Source of the DNA: Gammaproteobacteria bacterium
Lineage (GTDB): Bacteria; Pseudomonadota; Gammaproteobacteria; Methylococcales; Methylomonadaceae
Assembly (NCBI GenBank): GCA_024511045.1
Contig: JANEMG010000094.1
Coordinates: 1-8,005, forward strand
Direction: 5' to 3'
DNA length: 8,005 bases
Positions 1 to 6,112 of this stretch are shown in pieces. Every line of letters begins with the position of its first letter. Position 1 is the stretch's first letter. Made by a program: the position numbers and the translations under genes. The notes under the pieces were generated by a model, which worked only from the letters and a program-made list of their open reading frames with translations, was not told the origin of the DNA and ran no database searches.

Positions 1-84
1 GATGTTTCTTAGTTCGTTGATTTGTAATTGACCGCTTTTCATGTTCGCAAAACAAAAAATGGTATTTAATTACATTTCAACGAA

Positions 85-291
85 CTACGTCAACTTTCTG
101 TGCTTTTTGTCATGTACAGAGCTGCCCAGTATATCCTGCTCGATGCGCAGCATGCGGGCCTCGTTTGCATCCGGAGCATGACCTGCATGCCCCTCCCCGG
201 CTCCATGCTCATGAACATGAGGGTGTCCTTGTTCGTGACTGTGTCGGTGTTGATGGTTGTCACTTTCTCCACAACCGCATATGGCGCACAT
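85..291 (-). pseudogene. hypB: truncated HypB (hydrogenase/urease nickel chaperone), N-terminal part only
   Basis: The 68-residue product starts MCAICGCGE, with Cys2, Cys5 and Cys7 matching the CxxCGC nickel site at the N-terminus of HypB. It has a histidine-rich stretch (10 His between residues 13 and 38) and then a helix reading RMLRIEQDIL, which matches the segment just before the HypB GTPase domain. After Leu55 the similarity ends; 13 unrelated residues lead to a TAG stop. The whole GTPase domain (about 200 residues, with P-loop and metal switch) is missing, and I did not find it in another frame of the bases that follow. HypB uses GTP to insert nickel into [NiFe]-hydrogenase, so this fragment cannot do that. 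A strong Shine-Dalgarno (GGGAGG, 299-304) sits 7 bases upstream of the ATG, so the fragment may still be translated, for example as a small nickel-binding peptide. A natural short HypB-like metal-storage protein is the alternative reading. Confidence 0.7.
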
Positions 292-623
292 CGTCTAACC
301 TCCCTTGATTGTTGTTGATTGCCTGACATTCAATTGCCAAGCGTGATTGCTCAATGGAAAATCTGCCGTATCTACTCACCCATAGTAAAAGAGGCCCCTA
401 TGGGTGGTCTGTGGAGGAAGTGTCTTTGGCAGGGATGCCAAAGTCAAGCCTACAGGGATGTATTTACGGCGTCTTCCGGAACAGACTACCCATAGGAGAC
501 CCGAGTAGTTACAATCTGCCTTTGGTAACTGAAAACTTGAAAAGTTCCCGTCTATCAATGACAGGAACGAATGCAGCACAGGGATGTGCCGGCATCATCA
601 ATGTCTCCAAGCCATTGATAATG

Positions 624-653
624 AAAAAAACAGCCAACCGCATTTGCTGTTTT
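624..653 (+). terminator. possible terminator hairpin at end of the candidate RNA
   Basis: AAAACAGC (627-634) pairs perfectly with GCTGTTTT (646-653) around an 11-base loop, preceded by extra A residues (624-626). The four T's are part of the stem and are followed by CC, so as an intrinsic terminator it is weak. It could act on either strand. The same hairpin occurs again at 1671-1697. Confidence 0.35.
627..653. repeat. 27-base hairpin repeat, copy 1
   Basis: This copy matches 1671-1697 at 24 of 27 positions. Both stem arms (AAAACAGC and TGCTGTTTT) and the central CGCAT are identical; the three differences lie in the loop. Shared loop bases in a non-coding hairpin suggest common descent rather than two independent terminators. 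Confidence 0.6.
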
Positions 654-699
654 CCTATCTTAAATAGCCCATGCATGGGTGTTGATAGATGGTGACTGA

Positions 700-1025
700 A
701 ATAATTCAATCTTTGTTTCTGGAAATATCGACAGCGGCTGCCGACTCTGGAAACGACGTCGAAGAACAACGATGAAGCCATTACACATCCCCCTGGCTGC
801 CTGATTGCAATCCTGCTGTCCATGATACCGGAAATCGTCTGCAGTCCTTCAGCTTGGTTCCGGTTAAAACGATGCTGTGGCTACCACTGCATACAACCGC
901 GAGTGGATCGACTGCGCAGACTGGTTGCAGCTCCAATTCTGCATCGATACGCATACGTGTCGATATAACCCGAACAATCATTTACTGATAATGGCACCTG
1001 CCGGCATGGGAAAGCAGGTCTCACA
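700..1025. other. non-coding stretch, no gene recognised
   Basis: Neither strand has a reading frame with a recognisable protein, a good ribosome binding site or a domain motif. The longest minus-strand frame (66 codons, 781-981) looks like neither a membrane nor a globular family I know. Only small inverted repeats are visible, such as CAGCGGCTG near 733. It may be decayed coding sequence or the far end of a regulatory region. Confidence 0.4.
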
Positions 1026-1520
1026 CTAGACAATCACCAGCAGCGCAAAAGTACCAACATAAACGATCATTATATATAAAAACGCCATCATGGTGCTCAG
1101 CAGAGTACTGCACGACAAGGCCTGTCTGATGATATAGGTAATGATAAACAGCCACCACATCAGCAGCAAACCAAACAGATAGATGACCAGTTCATCGCCG
1201 ACCAGGGTAAACCACAGCATGACTGGGATGCCGAAGACATAGATAAAATCTGCAGCAACCAGAAAGGCGGTCGCCGTTTTCAGGTACAACTTGAAGGATT
1301 TCTTCAAACAAAGTAGAAGTGCGATAAAGACCAGATTCAAAACTGTCTGTATGCTGGTTTCAAACAACGCTTCGACAGGATCGGAAATATTCGCCTGAAT
1401 CAGAATTCCGACAACGAAATAGAAAATGATGGCGTTCCGGAACAGAGGCATCGATTCGGGCATCTCGACGAGATTACCCTTCAACCAGCAAAGTCGTAGA
1501 TATTGTCTTAAAGGACTCAT
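1026..1520 (-). CDS. small multi-pass inner-membrane protein of unknown function
   Basis: The 164-residue product is strongly hydrophobic after a short, partly basic N-terminus that reads LRLCWLKGNLVEMPESMPLF. About five membrane segments can be drawn: residues 26-43, 54-72, 83-107, 111-131 and 140-163. The short 'LC-LK-----MP-S' opening followed by several helices reminds me of small uncharacterised gammaproteobacterial proteins with a Yip1-like layout, but I cannot name a family. The ATG at 1520 is the earliest possible start, because an in-frame TAG lies two codons upstream. It has no clear Shine-Dalgarno, and a start at Met20 would remove the family-like opening. The gene stands alone: about 600 bases without genes precede it on its strand, and the candidate RNA lies beyond its 3' end. 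It is most likely real because the hydrophobic pattern is coherent throughout. Its role is unknown. Confidence 0.75.
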   Translation of the reverse strand: MSPLRQYLRLCWLKGNLVEMPESMPLFRNAIIFYFVVGILIQANISDPVEALFETSIQTVLNLVFIALLLCLKKSFKLYLKTATAFLVAADFIYVFGIPVMLWFTLVGDELVIYLFGLLLMWWLFIITYIIRQALSCSTLLSTMMAFLYIMIVYVGTFALLVIV

Positions 1521-2129
1521 GATCTATTTCGTTGTTTCGTTACAGGTTGATGCCGCATGACACAAGCAATAAAATTGCCCTGGCAATTCAATTGGCGTTT
1601 CCAGCCGTTTGGAAGTTTTATATTTCGTTGACATCAAAAAACATCCATCCCGCTGATGTTTAAGTTTAAGAAAACAGCAAATCGCATGTGCTGTTTTATC
1701 CGTTGTCAATGTCTTGCAGCCAACGAATGCTTTTCGCTTCCTCTTCCTGTGAATGGCCTGAATAGTACTGACTTGCTCCCAGATGCAGCCCGCTGGACTC
1801 AGGACGGAATGCATGACAAAACCGCAGGGCACTTTACTGAAACTATCTGCGCTAAAAATTGACCACGATTTTAACCTTAAATTTACATTAATGCGTAGCA
1901 ATTTTTTTAAAAAAGGCTTTCTGCCAGCAGAATGAAATAGTCACGGGTGTTTTTTTGCAGGCAACACAGCTTTGCAGAAGAAATCAGCGGACGGCAGCAA
2001 TGCCGGCCAATAACCGACAAGACGAAAACGTCGCCGCACAACAGGGATCATCGCTTGTGAGCAACCGGCAGGCAATCGCTGCAGGGTTATGCGGGTGGTT
2101 TGGGTGAGGAAGAGACAGATGCCAGGAAT
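1521..2129. other. about 600 bases with no convincing gene
   Basis: The only long frame (minus strand, 125 codons from 1901) is rich in Cys, Lys and Thr with no domain-like pattern, and it reads straight through the hairpin repeat at 1671-1697, so I do not call it. Visible structure: an AATTGC/GCAATT hairpin near 1570, TTCCA/TGGAA near 1600, AAACATC/GATGTTT at about 1639-1661, the repeat hairpin, and a T6A6 tract at 1903-1914. The upstream signals of the membrane protein gene should lie in the left part, but I cannot fix a promoter. Confidence 0.5.
1671..1697. repeat. 27-base hairpin repeat, copy 2
   Basis: AAAACAGCA (1671-1679) pairs with TGCTGTTTT (1689-1697) around a 9-base loop containing CGCAT. 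It differs from copy 1 (627-653) at three loop positions. It sits about 150 bases upstream of the membrane protein gene and does not follow any recognisable gene on either strand, which argues against a plain terminator role here. Confidence 0.6.
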
Positions 2130-2167
2130 AAAAAAACGCCGGGCACTTGGAATAGTGGCCGGCGTTT
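2130..2167 (-). terminator. intrinsic terminator of the tRNA-Ala/tRNA-Glu transcript
   Basis: Read on the minus strand, AAACGCCGG (2167-2159) pairs with CCGGCGTTT and is followed by a run of seven T's (2136-2130). The GC-rich stem plus U-run is a classic Rho-independent terminator. It begins 7 bases after the encoded CCA of tRNA-Glu. Confidence 0.9.
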
Positions 2168-2173
2168 GATGTA

Positions 2174-2249
2174 TGGCGTCCCCAGGGGGGTTCGAACCCC
2201 CGTTACCGCCGTGAAAGGGCGGTGTCCTAGGCCTCTAGACGATGGGGAC
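2174..2249 (-). tRNA. tRNA-Glu (anticodon UUC)
   Basis: The 76-base gene on the minus strand starts GTCCCCA and ends TGGGGAC, then G73 and an encoded CCA. The anticodon loop CTTTCAC gives UUC, flanked by a CCGCC/GGCGG stem, and the T-loop reads GGTTCGAACC. It is nearly identical to E. coli tRNA-Glu. It is the second tRNA of the transcript, 21 bases after tRNA-Ala. Besides decoding GAA/GAG, Glu-tRNA made by GltX is the usual precursor for heme synthesis in gammaproteobacteria (via HemA). Confidence 0.97.
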
Positions 2250-2270
2250 TGAGACATATGACCGAATAAT

Positions 2271-2346
2271 TGGTGGAGCCAGGCGGGATCGAACCGCCGA
2301 CCTCAACACTGCCAGTGTTGCGCTCTCCCAATTGAGCTATGGCCCC
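2271..2346 (-). tRNA. tRNA-Ala (anticodon GGC)
   Basis: The 76-base gene on the minus strand has acceptor arms GGGGCCA and TGGCTCC with the G3-U70 wobble pair that alanyl-tRNA synthetase recognises, A73 and an encoded CCA. The anticodon stem CAACA/TGTTG closes the loop CTGGCAG, giving GGC, which reads GCC and GCU codons. The D-arm (AGCTCAATTGGGAGAGC) and the T-loop (GGTTCGATCC) are standard. It is first in the transcript, 42 bases downstream of the gltX stop. The linkage of gltX with Ala(GGC) and Glu tRNA genes is known from other gammaproteobacteria. Confidence 0.97.
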
Positions 2347-2363
2347 CTCAGTTAAGAAACGCT

Positions 2364-2391
2364 ATTATACAATGGTATTTTCTTTTGTCTA
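2364..2391 (-). promoter_or_regulatory. sigma70-type promoter of the tRNA pair
   Basis: On the minus strand the -35 box TAGACA (2391-2386, 5 of 6 to consensus) is followed by a 16-base spacer and a perfect -10 box TATAAT (2369-2364). The first three bases of the -35 box are the TAG stop codon of gltX. Transcription would start about 10-12 bases before tRNA-Ala. No hairpin terminator lies between gltX and the tRNAs, so gltX read-through can also feed them. Confidence 0.8.
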
Positions 2392-3798
2392 GTCCTGGCA
2401 TTTATTTTTTATGTAATCGATGGCGCGCACGATTCTCTGCAGCGTTTTTTCCCTGCCCAGCAGCGCCAAAGTGATATCTATCGCCGGTGAAACTGCCGTC
2501 CCGGTGATCGCCACGCGCAGAGGCTGGGCCACCTTGCCCAGTTTCAACTGCAGGGATTCCGCAGTCTCGATGATGACCTGGTGCAGAGCCTCGGCCTGCC
2601 AATCCGGCAATGCCGTGAATTGCTCCAAGACTTTCTGCAGAACCTGTTCGGTCCCCGGCTTGAAATTCTTTCTTGCCGCCTTCTGCTCGTATTCGGCAAA
2701 GTCCCTGTAGAAATAGACGCTTTGCTCCGCCATTTCCACCAGTGTCTTGCAGCGTTCACGCTGCAGTTCGACGATTTCCGCCAATTCAGGACCACATCCC
2801 GGATCGATATTCAGATTGCCCATGTGCCAGCTCAAGTGATGTGCGACATGGGAGGGATCACTGCTCATGATATATTGATGATTCAACCACAACAGCTTTT
2901 CCGGATTGAAGGTGGATGCGGAAACATTGATGTCCTGCAGATCGAACAGGGCAATCATTTCATCCAGGGAAAAAATTTCCTGGTCGCCATGGGACCAGCC
3001 CAGGCGCACCAGATAATTGAGCAGCGCCTCGGGCAGGAAGCCGTCGGCACGATACTGCATGATGCCGACCGCGCCATGCCGCTTCGACAGCCTTGCCCCA
3101 TCGGCACCGAGTATCATCGGCACATGCGCATATTTCGGCGGCTCGGCACCCAGGGCCTTGAGGATATTGATCTGCCGGGGCGTGTTGTTGATATGATCGT
3201 CGCCGCGGATGACATGATTCACCCCCATGTCCAGATCATCGACGACCACGGTCAGATTGTAGGTGGGCGAGCCATCGGAGCGGGCGATGATCAAATCGTC
3301 CAGTTCCTCGTTGCTGACCACGATCCTGCCCTTCACCAGATCGTCGATAACCACCTGCCCGGCAACGGGATTGCGGAAACGAATGACCGGCTCCACACCC
3401 TCCCGGACAGCACTGCCATCCCGGCAGCGGCCGTTGTAGCGGGGTTTTTCCTTGCGCGCCATCTGTTCGTTGCGCAGCTGTTCCAGTTCTTCCCTGGAGC
3501 AATAGCAGTAATAGGCATCCCCCTGCTCCAGCAGCTGCTCGATCACCTGCCGGTAGCGCTCGAAGCGATGCGTCTGATAAAAAGGTCCTGCATCGTATTC
3601 CAGCCCCAGCCAGGTCATGCCTTCCAGTATGGCGTTGATGGATTCCTGCGTGGATCTTTCTAGATCCGTGTCTTCGATGCGCAGGATGAATTTACCGCCG
3701 TGTTTTCGCGCATACAGCCAGGAAAACAGTGCAGTTCGCGCGCCGCCTATATGCAGGTATCCGGTTGGGCTGGGTGCAAAGCGAGTAATTATGGTCAT
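2389..3798 (-). CDS. gltX: glutamyl-tRNA synthetase (EC 6.1.1.17)
   Basis: This class I aminoacyl-tRNA synthetase charges tRNA-Glu with glutamate in the cytosol, using ATP. At 469 residues it matches the E. coli enzyme (471). The Rossmann signature PSPTGYLHIGG is at residues 9-19, RIEDTDLERS at 40-49, HVIRGDDHINNTPRQINILKALGA at 195-218, and the KMSKS-type motif appears as RLSKRHGA at 236-243. The C-terminal anticodon-binding domain ends in LGREKTLQRIVRAIDYI. Cys98, Cys100 and Cys125 line up with zinc ligands of the E. coli enzyme, but the fourth ligand, His127 there, is Asp127 here. The ATG at 3798 gives the conserved N-terminus; it lies 7 bases after the stop of the Sel1-repeat gene, with an AGGA inside that gene's last codons as a distant ribosome binding site, so translation is probably coupled. 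The cognate tRNA-Glu lies just downstream. Confidence 0.98.
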   Translation of the reverse strand: MTIITRFAPSPTGYLHIGGARTALFSWLYARKHGGKFILRIEDTDLERSTQESINAILEGMTWLGLEYDAGPFYQTHRFERYRQVIEQLLEQGDAYYCYCSREELEQLRNEQMARKEKPRYNGRCRDGSAVREGVEPVIRFRNPVAGQVVIDDLVKGRIVVSNEELDDLIIARSDGSPTYNLTVVVDDLDMGVNHVIRGDDHINNTPRQINILKALGAEPPKYAHVPMILGADGARLSKRHGAVGIMQYRADGFLPEALLNYLVRLGWSHGDQEIFSLDEMIALFDLQDINVSASTFNPEKLLWLNHQYIMSSDPSHVAHHLSWHMGNLNIDPGCGPELAEIVELQRERCKTLVEMAEQSVYFYRDFAEYEQKAARKNFKPGTEQVLQKVLEQFTALPDWQAEALHQVIIETAESLQLKLGKVAQPLRVAITGTAVSPAIDITLALLGREKTLQRIVRAIDYIKNKCQD

Positions 3799-3805
3799 GG
3801 AATGC

Positions 3806-4312
3806 TTATTTCCTGGTCAGAATTTCCAGTGCATATTCCAGTGGAATCTGCTTGGATGCCTTCAGACGGGTTGCCTTGTAGCCGCCCAGAATCGCCTTGG
3901 CGGTGCCGTTGCCCTGATCTGCCGCCTTTCTATACCATTGATCCGCCGTGCTGGTGCTCAGTGATACGCCCACGCCGCTGTCATACAGTGCTGCCATGAA
4001 GATTTCCGCTTCGACCAGTCCCTGCTGCGCCGCCTTCAGTATCCATTCGGCTGCCAGTCGATCGTTTTGCTGTACGCCATCGAGCAGATGACTGACTTGC
4101 TTGAATTTGGCCTTGGTCTTGTATCTGGCATTGGGCGGGAGTTGATAACCGTCCCCCAGATAATAGATTGCCCCAAGCTTGGCCTGGGCGAGGCTGCTGC
4201 CTTTTTCCGCCAGCTGCTGGATTTCGGAAAAATTTTGCTGTTCTGCCGCAACACTTTGAAAAGAGAGAAATATCAGCAAAACAACAGGTAAAATACGAAA
4301 AATCTTTGGCAT
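3806..4312 (-). CDS. secreted Sel1-like repeat protein
   Basis: The 168-residue product has a signal peptide: Lys3/Arg6, a hydrophobic core (residues 7-21) and a likely cleavage site after VAA (residue 23). The mature part has two to three Sel1-type helical repeats, a TPR relative: AEKGSSLAQAKLGAIYYLGDG (35-55), AAEWILKAAQQGLVEAEIFMAALYDSGVGV (87-116) and ADQWYRKAADQGNGTAKAILGGY (123-145). Sel1 repeats bind other proteins and often act as scaffolds in the envelope, so a periplasmic location is likely; the partner is unknown. The ATG at 4312 follows GGAGG by 8 bases. gltX starts 7 bases after its stop, so the pair probably forms an operon. I know no functional tie between the two; the location may only reflect shared expression. 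Confidence 0.88.
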   Translation of the reverse strand: MPKIFRILPVVLLIFLSFQSVAAEQQNFSEIQQLAEKGSSLAQAKLGAIYYLGDGYQLPPNARYKTKAKFKQVSHLLDGVQQNDRLAAEWILKAAQQGLVEAEIFMAALYDSGVGVSLSTSTADQWYRKAADQGNGTAKAILGGYKATRLKASKQIPLEYALEILTRK

Positions 4313-4438
4313 CGGTCTGTCCTCCAGCGGGTAAGTTTTGAATCGAGGTGGCGCATATTATTCCATGCCGGGCGTGAATATTAAATTAATGTGTGAAAAA
4401 AAAATAAAAATGTTAATATACCGCCTTAATTTAATACA

Positions 4439-4458
4439 CTTAATTAGGCATAATTAAG
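4439..4458. promoter_or_regulatory. AT-rich inverted repeat in the divergent intergenic region, possible operator
   Basis: CTTAATTA (4439-4446) and TAATTAAG (4451-4458) form a perfect 8-bp inverted repeat around GGCA. It lies 50 bases upstream of the lipoprotein gene and overlaps a possible -10 box (CATAAT, 4450-4455) whose -35 partner (TTAATT-like) is poor. A run of nine A's (4396-4404) just upstream could bend the DNA or act as an UP element. A regulator-binding site for the lipoprotein gene is plausible but unproven. Confidence 0.3.
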
Positions 4459-4507
4459 CTGCTATCCGGTGTCGTTATCTCAATCTAGTTAAAAAAAGGA
4501 AACAAGA

Positions 4508-5695
4508 ATGAAAAGAGCACTAAAAATTACCGCATCAATTGCCGGGTTGGGCTTGGTTCTTTCGGGTTGTGCGACACAATCCGTCAGCTCCTTCCAGCCC
4601 TTCCAGGCAGAAGACCTGAACACCGCCGTCAAATCCGGCCTGCTGGTCCAGAAAACCGACAACCTGTATGTCATCGTCGATTCCTCTTCATCTATGAGTG
4701 CAGAATATCAGGGCGAAGGCTACCCTTCCGGCCAGACCAAACTCTCCGTGGAGAAGGAAGTCCTGAACCGACTGAACCAGAGCATCCCCGACATTCAATT
4801 GAATACCGCGATTCGCTCCTTCGGTTTCGGTCCCTGCCTGGATTGGGGCTCGACCAAACTGAACAAGAGCTTAGGCGCTCATTCCAAGGCCGACTTCAAT
4901 TCCGGCATCAGCTCACTAGAATGCTCCAGCGGCGGCTCGCCGATCAACGCCGCGCTGAATGCCGCCAAGGAAGATCTGGCCGCCAGTTCCGGTAACATCT
5001 CGATCCTCATCCTGAGTGACGGGCATAACCTGGATGCCTCGCCGGTTTCCGCAGCCAAGGCCCTGGAAGATCAATATGGCAGCAAGCTCTGCATCTACTC
5101 TGTCTGGGTCGGCAACGGGAAGGAATCAGGCGGTCGTTTCACGCTGCAGCAGCTTTCCGATATCGCCGGTTGCGGCTATGCGACCAGCGCCAAGGCAGTC
5201 GCATCGGCTACCGGCATGTCCGACCTGGTCGAAGGCATGATCTTCGATCGCGCCGAAATCACGGCGGAACCTGATTCCGATGGCGATGGCGTACCGGACA
5301 GCATCGATAAATGCCCCAATACACCGAAAGGCGCCAAGGTCGACGAGACCGGCTGCTGGATCTACCATGGCGTGTTCTTCGATTTCAACAAGGCGACCAT
5401 CAAGCCCGAATTCCAGCCATTGTTCGATAATGCCCTGGAGGTGCTGGAACTCAACCCGGATCTGGTCGTGGAAGTCATCGGTCATACCGACAGCATCGGA
5501 CCTGCCGCCTACAACCAGAAACTGTCGGTGCGCAGAGCACAGGCCGTCAAGGACTACCTGGTCAAGCATGGCGTCGATCCCAAGCGCCTGATCGTCAAAG
5601 GCAAGGGCGAGTCTGAACCGGCACGCAGCAACGATACGGAAGCTGGCCGCGCCTTCAACCGCAGGGTCGAATTCAAAAGACCATCCGGTAATTGA
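4508..5695 (+). CDS. outer-membrane lipoprotein with VWA-like, TSP3 and OmpA domains
   Basis: The 395-residue protein begins with a lipoprotein signal peptide; lipobox LSGC gives acylation at Cys21. Residues 52-245 resemble a von Willebrand A domain with a complete metal site: VDSSSSM (Asp58, Ser60, Ser62), Ser144 in GGSP and Asp171 in LSDG. Residues 256-283 (DSDGDGVPDSIDKCPNTP) are a thrombospondin type 3 calcium-binding motif. Residues 285-391 are an OmpA C-terminal domain; Asp328 (GHTD) and Arg343 (LSVRRA) match OmpA Asp271 and Arg286, which bind diaminopimelate in peptidoglycan. So it is probably anchored by lipid to the outer membrane and by OmpA to the cell wall, with the metal-dependent VWA domain free to bind a partner. 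AGGA lies 7 bases before the ATG. It is transcribed alone, divergent from the Sel1-gltX unit, and ends at a strong terminator. The ligand is unknown. Confidence 0.93.
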   Translation: MKRALKITASIAGLGLVLSGCATQSVSSFQPFQAEDLNTAVKSGLLVQKTDNLYVIVDSSSSMSAEYQGEGYPSGQTKLSVEKEVLNRLNQSIPDIQLNTAIRSFGFGPCLDWGSTKLNKSLGAHSKADFNSGISSLECSSGGSPINAALNAAKEDLAASSGNISILILSDGHNLDASPVSAAKALEDQYGSKLCIYSVWVGNGKESGGRFTLQQLSDIAGCGYATSAKAVASATGMSDLVEGMIFDRAEITAEPDSDGDGVPDSIDKCPNTPKGAKVDETGCWIYHGVFFDFNKATIKPEFQPLFDNALEVLELNPDLVVEVIGHTDSIGPAAYNQKLSVRRAQAVKDYLVKHGVDPKRLIVKGKGESEPARSNDTEAGRAFNRRVEFKRPSGN

Positions 5696-5730
5696 TCGGC
5701 CCATGCGTTTGTAACTGACGCGTCAAAATG

Positions 5731-5760
5731 AAAAGGGAGGATTTATCCTCCCTTTTTTTT
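5731..5760 (+). terminator. intrinsic terminator of the lipoprotein gene
   Basis: AAAAGGGAGGA (5731-5741) pairs with TCCTCCCTTTT (5746-5756) around a TTTA loop, followed by T's to 5760. It lies 35 bases after the stop codon. The A-rich left arm could let it act on the minus strand too. A perfect 10-bp palindrome, TGACGCGTCA (5716-5725), lies just before it. Confidence 0.93.
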
Positions 5761-6112
5761 GCCCGGAATTCCTGCCGGCGAGCCTGCAGATAAACAAATG
5801 CTCCCACCAGTCAATGTCCTGCACTGATCAGAATGCCAAAACTTCCTATCCGCCTGATTTCCGGATGCAACCTGCGGAATCCGGGCAACCCATTAAGACG
5901 ACCCTGGCCCGTCCGCTAAAGCGGTTGGTAGTCTGGGATTTGATGGTGGGGTCCGTGCAGTCCGGAATGAACCACCAGTGCACAGCGGGCAGCTGATCTT
6001 AGCAGCATCGATTTCGAGAATGAATTGTTGTGCGGACTCGCGCCATTCCTGGACCTGAACGCTCTGACTGTCAACCGTTCAGATAAAAAACACCGGAATG
6101 CAGGCGGGATTG
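5761..6112. other. convergent intergenic region without a recognised gene
   Basis: This stretch lies between the 3' ends of the lipoprotein gene and the minus-strand GTPase gene. I see no convincing coding frame. Small hairpins are present: CCGGAT/ATCCGG (about 5861-5884) and CCGCT/AGCGG (about 5911-5922). No strong terminator follows the GTPase gene on the minus strand; there is only a run of six T's after a weak stem near 6085-6100. A 66-codon minus-strand frame (5916-6116) overlaps the GTPase stop as ATGA but has no protein-like composition. Confidence 0.45.

Larger units (their letters stand above)
377..653 (+). ncRNA. candidate CsrB/RsmZ-like CsrA-sequestering small RNA
   Basis: No credible protein is encoded here, but the plus strand folds into a row of hairpins. 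Stem 377-385/398-406 is 9 bp. Stem 424-431/436-443 is a perfect 8 bp with a GGGA loop. Stem 451-454/459-462 and stem 576-580/585-589 also have GGGA loops. Stem 485-489/505-509 has GGA in its loop, and stem 597-603/613-619 is 7 bp. The segment ends in the hairpin at 627-653. CAGGGATG occurs three times (430, 453 and 579), each with GGGA as the loop, and I count eight GGA triplets. The known CsrA consensus is RUACARGGAUGU; the copies near 450 and 576 each match 11 of 12 positions. CsrB, CsrC, RsmY and RsmZ bind CsrA dimers through such loops and so relieve translational repression. I see no TGTAAG-N6-CTTACA GacA box upstream and only a weak promoter, so the 5' end is approximate. A dispersed repeat carrying the same hairpins is the main alternative. 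Confidence 0.45.

Noticed and set aside
1..42. ATG at 42 on the minus strand with 14 open codons (MKSGQLQINELRN...) running off the window
   Set aside because: Too short to judge and no ribosome binding site; it could be the start of a gene beyond the window.
411..443. GGAGGAAGTG followed by a hairpin recalls the conserved GGAGGAAAGTCC core of RNase P RNA
   Set aside because: The following conserved RNase P segments and long-range pairings are absent; the resemblance is limited to a few bases.
354..695. 113-codon plus-strand open frame
   Set aside because: It runs through six perfect stem arms and the terminal hairpin, has no ribosome binding site and no protein-like pattern; the RNA structure explains the sequence better.
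1524..1901. 125-codon minus-strand open frame just before the membrane protein gene
   Set aside because: Odd composition, no Shine-Dalgarno, reads through the repeat hairpin, no domain.
1903..1914. T6A6 tract as a terminator
   Set aside because: No GC stem is attached and no gene ends there.
2581..3663. 360-codon open frame on the plus strand opposite gltX
   Set aside because: Antisense shadow; gltX on the minus strand is certain and this frame has no recognisable domain.
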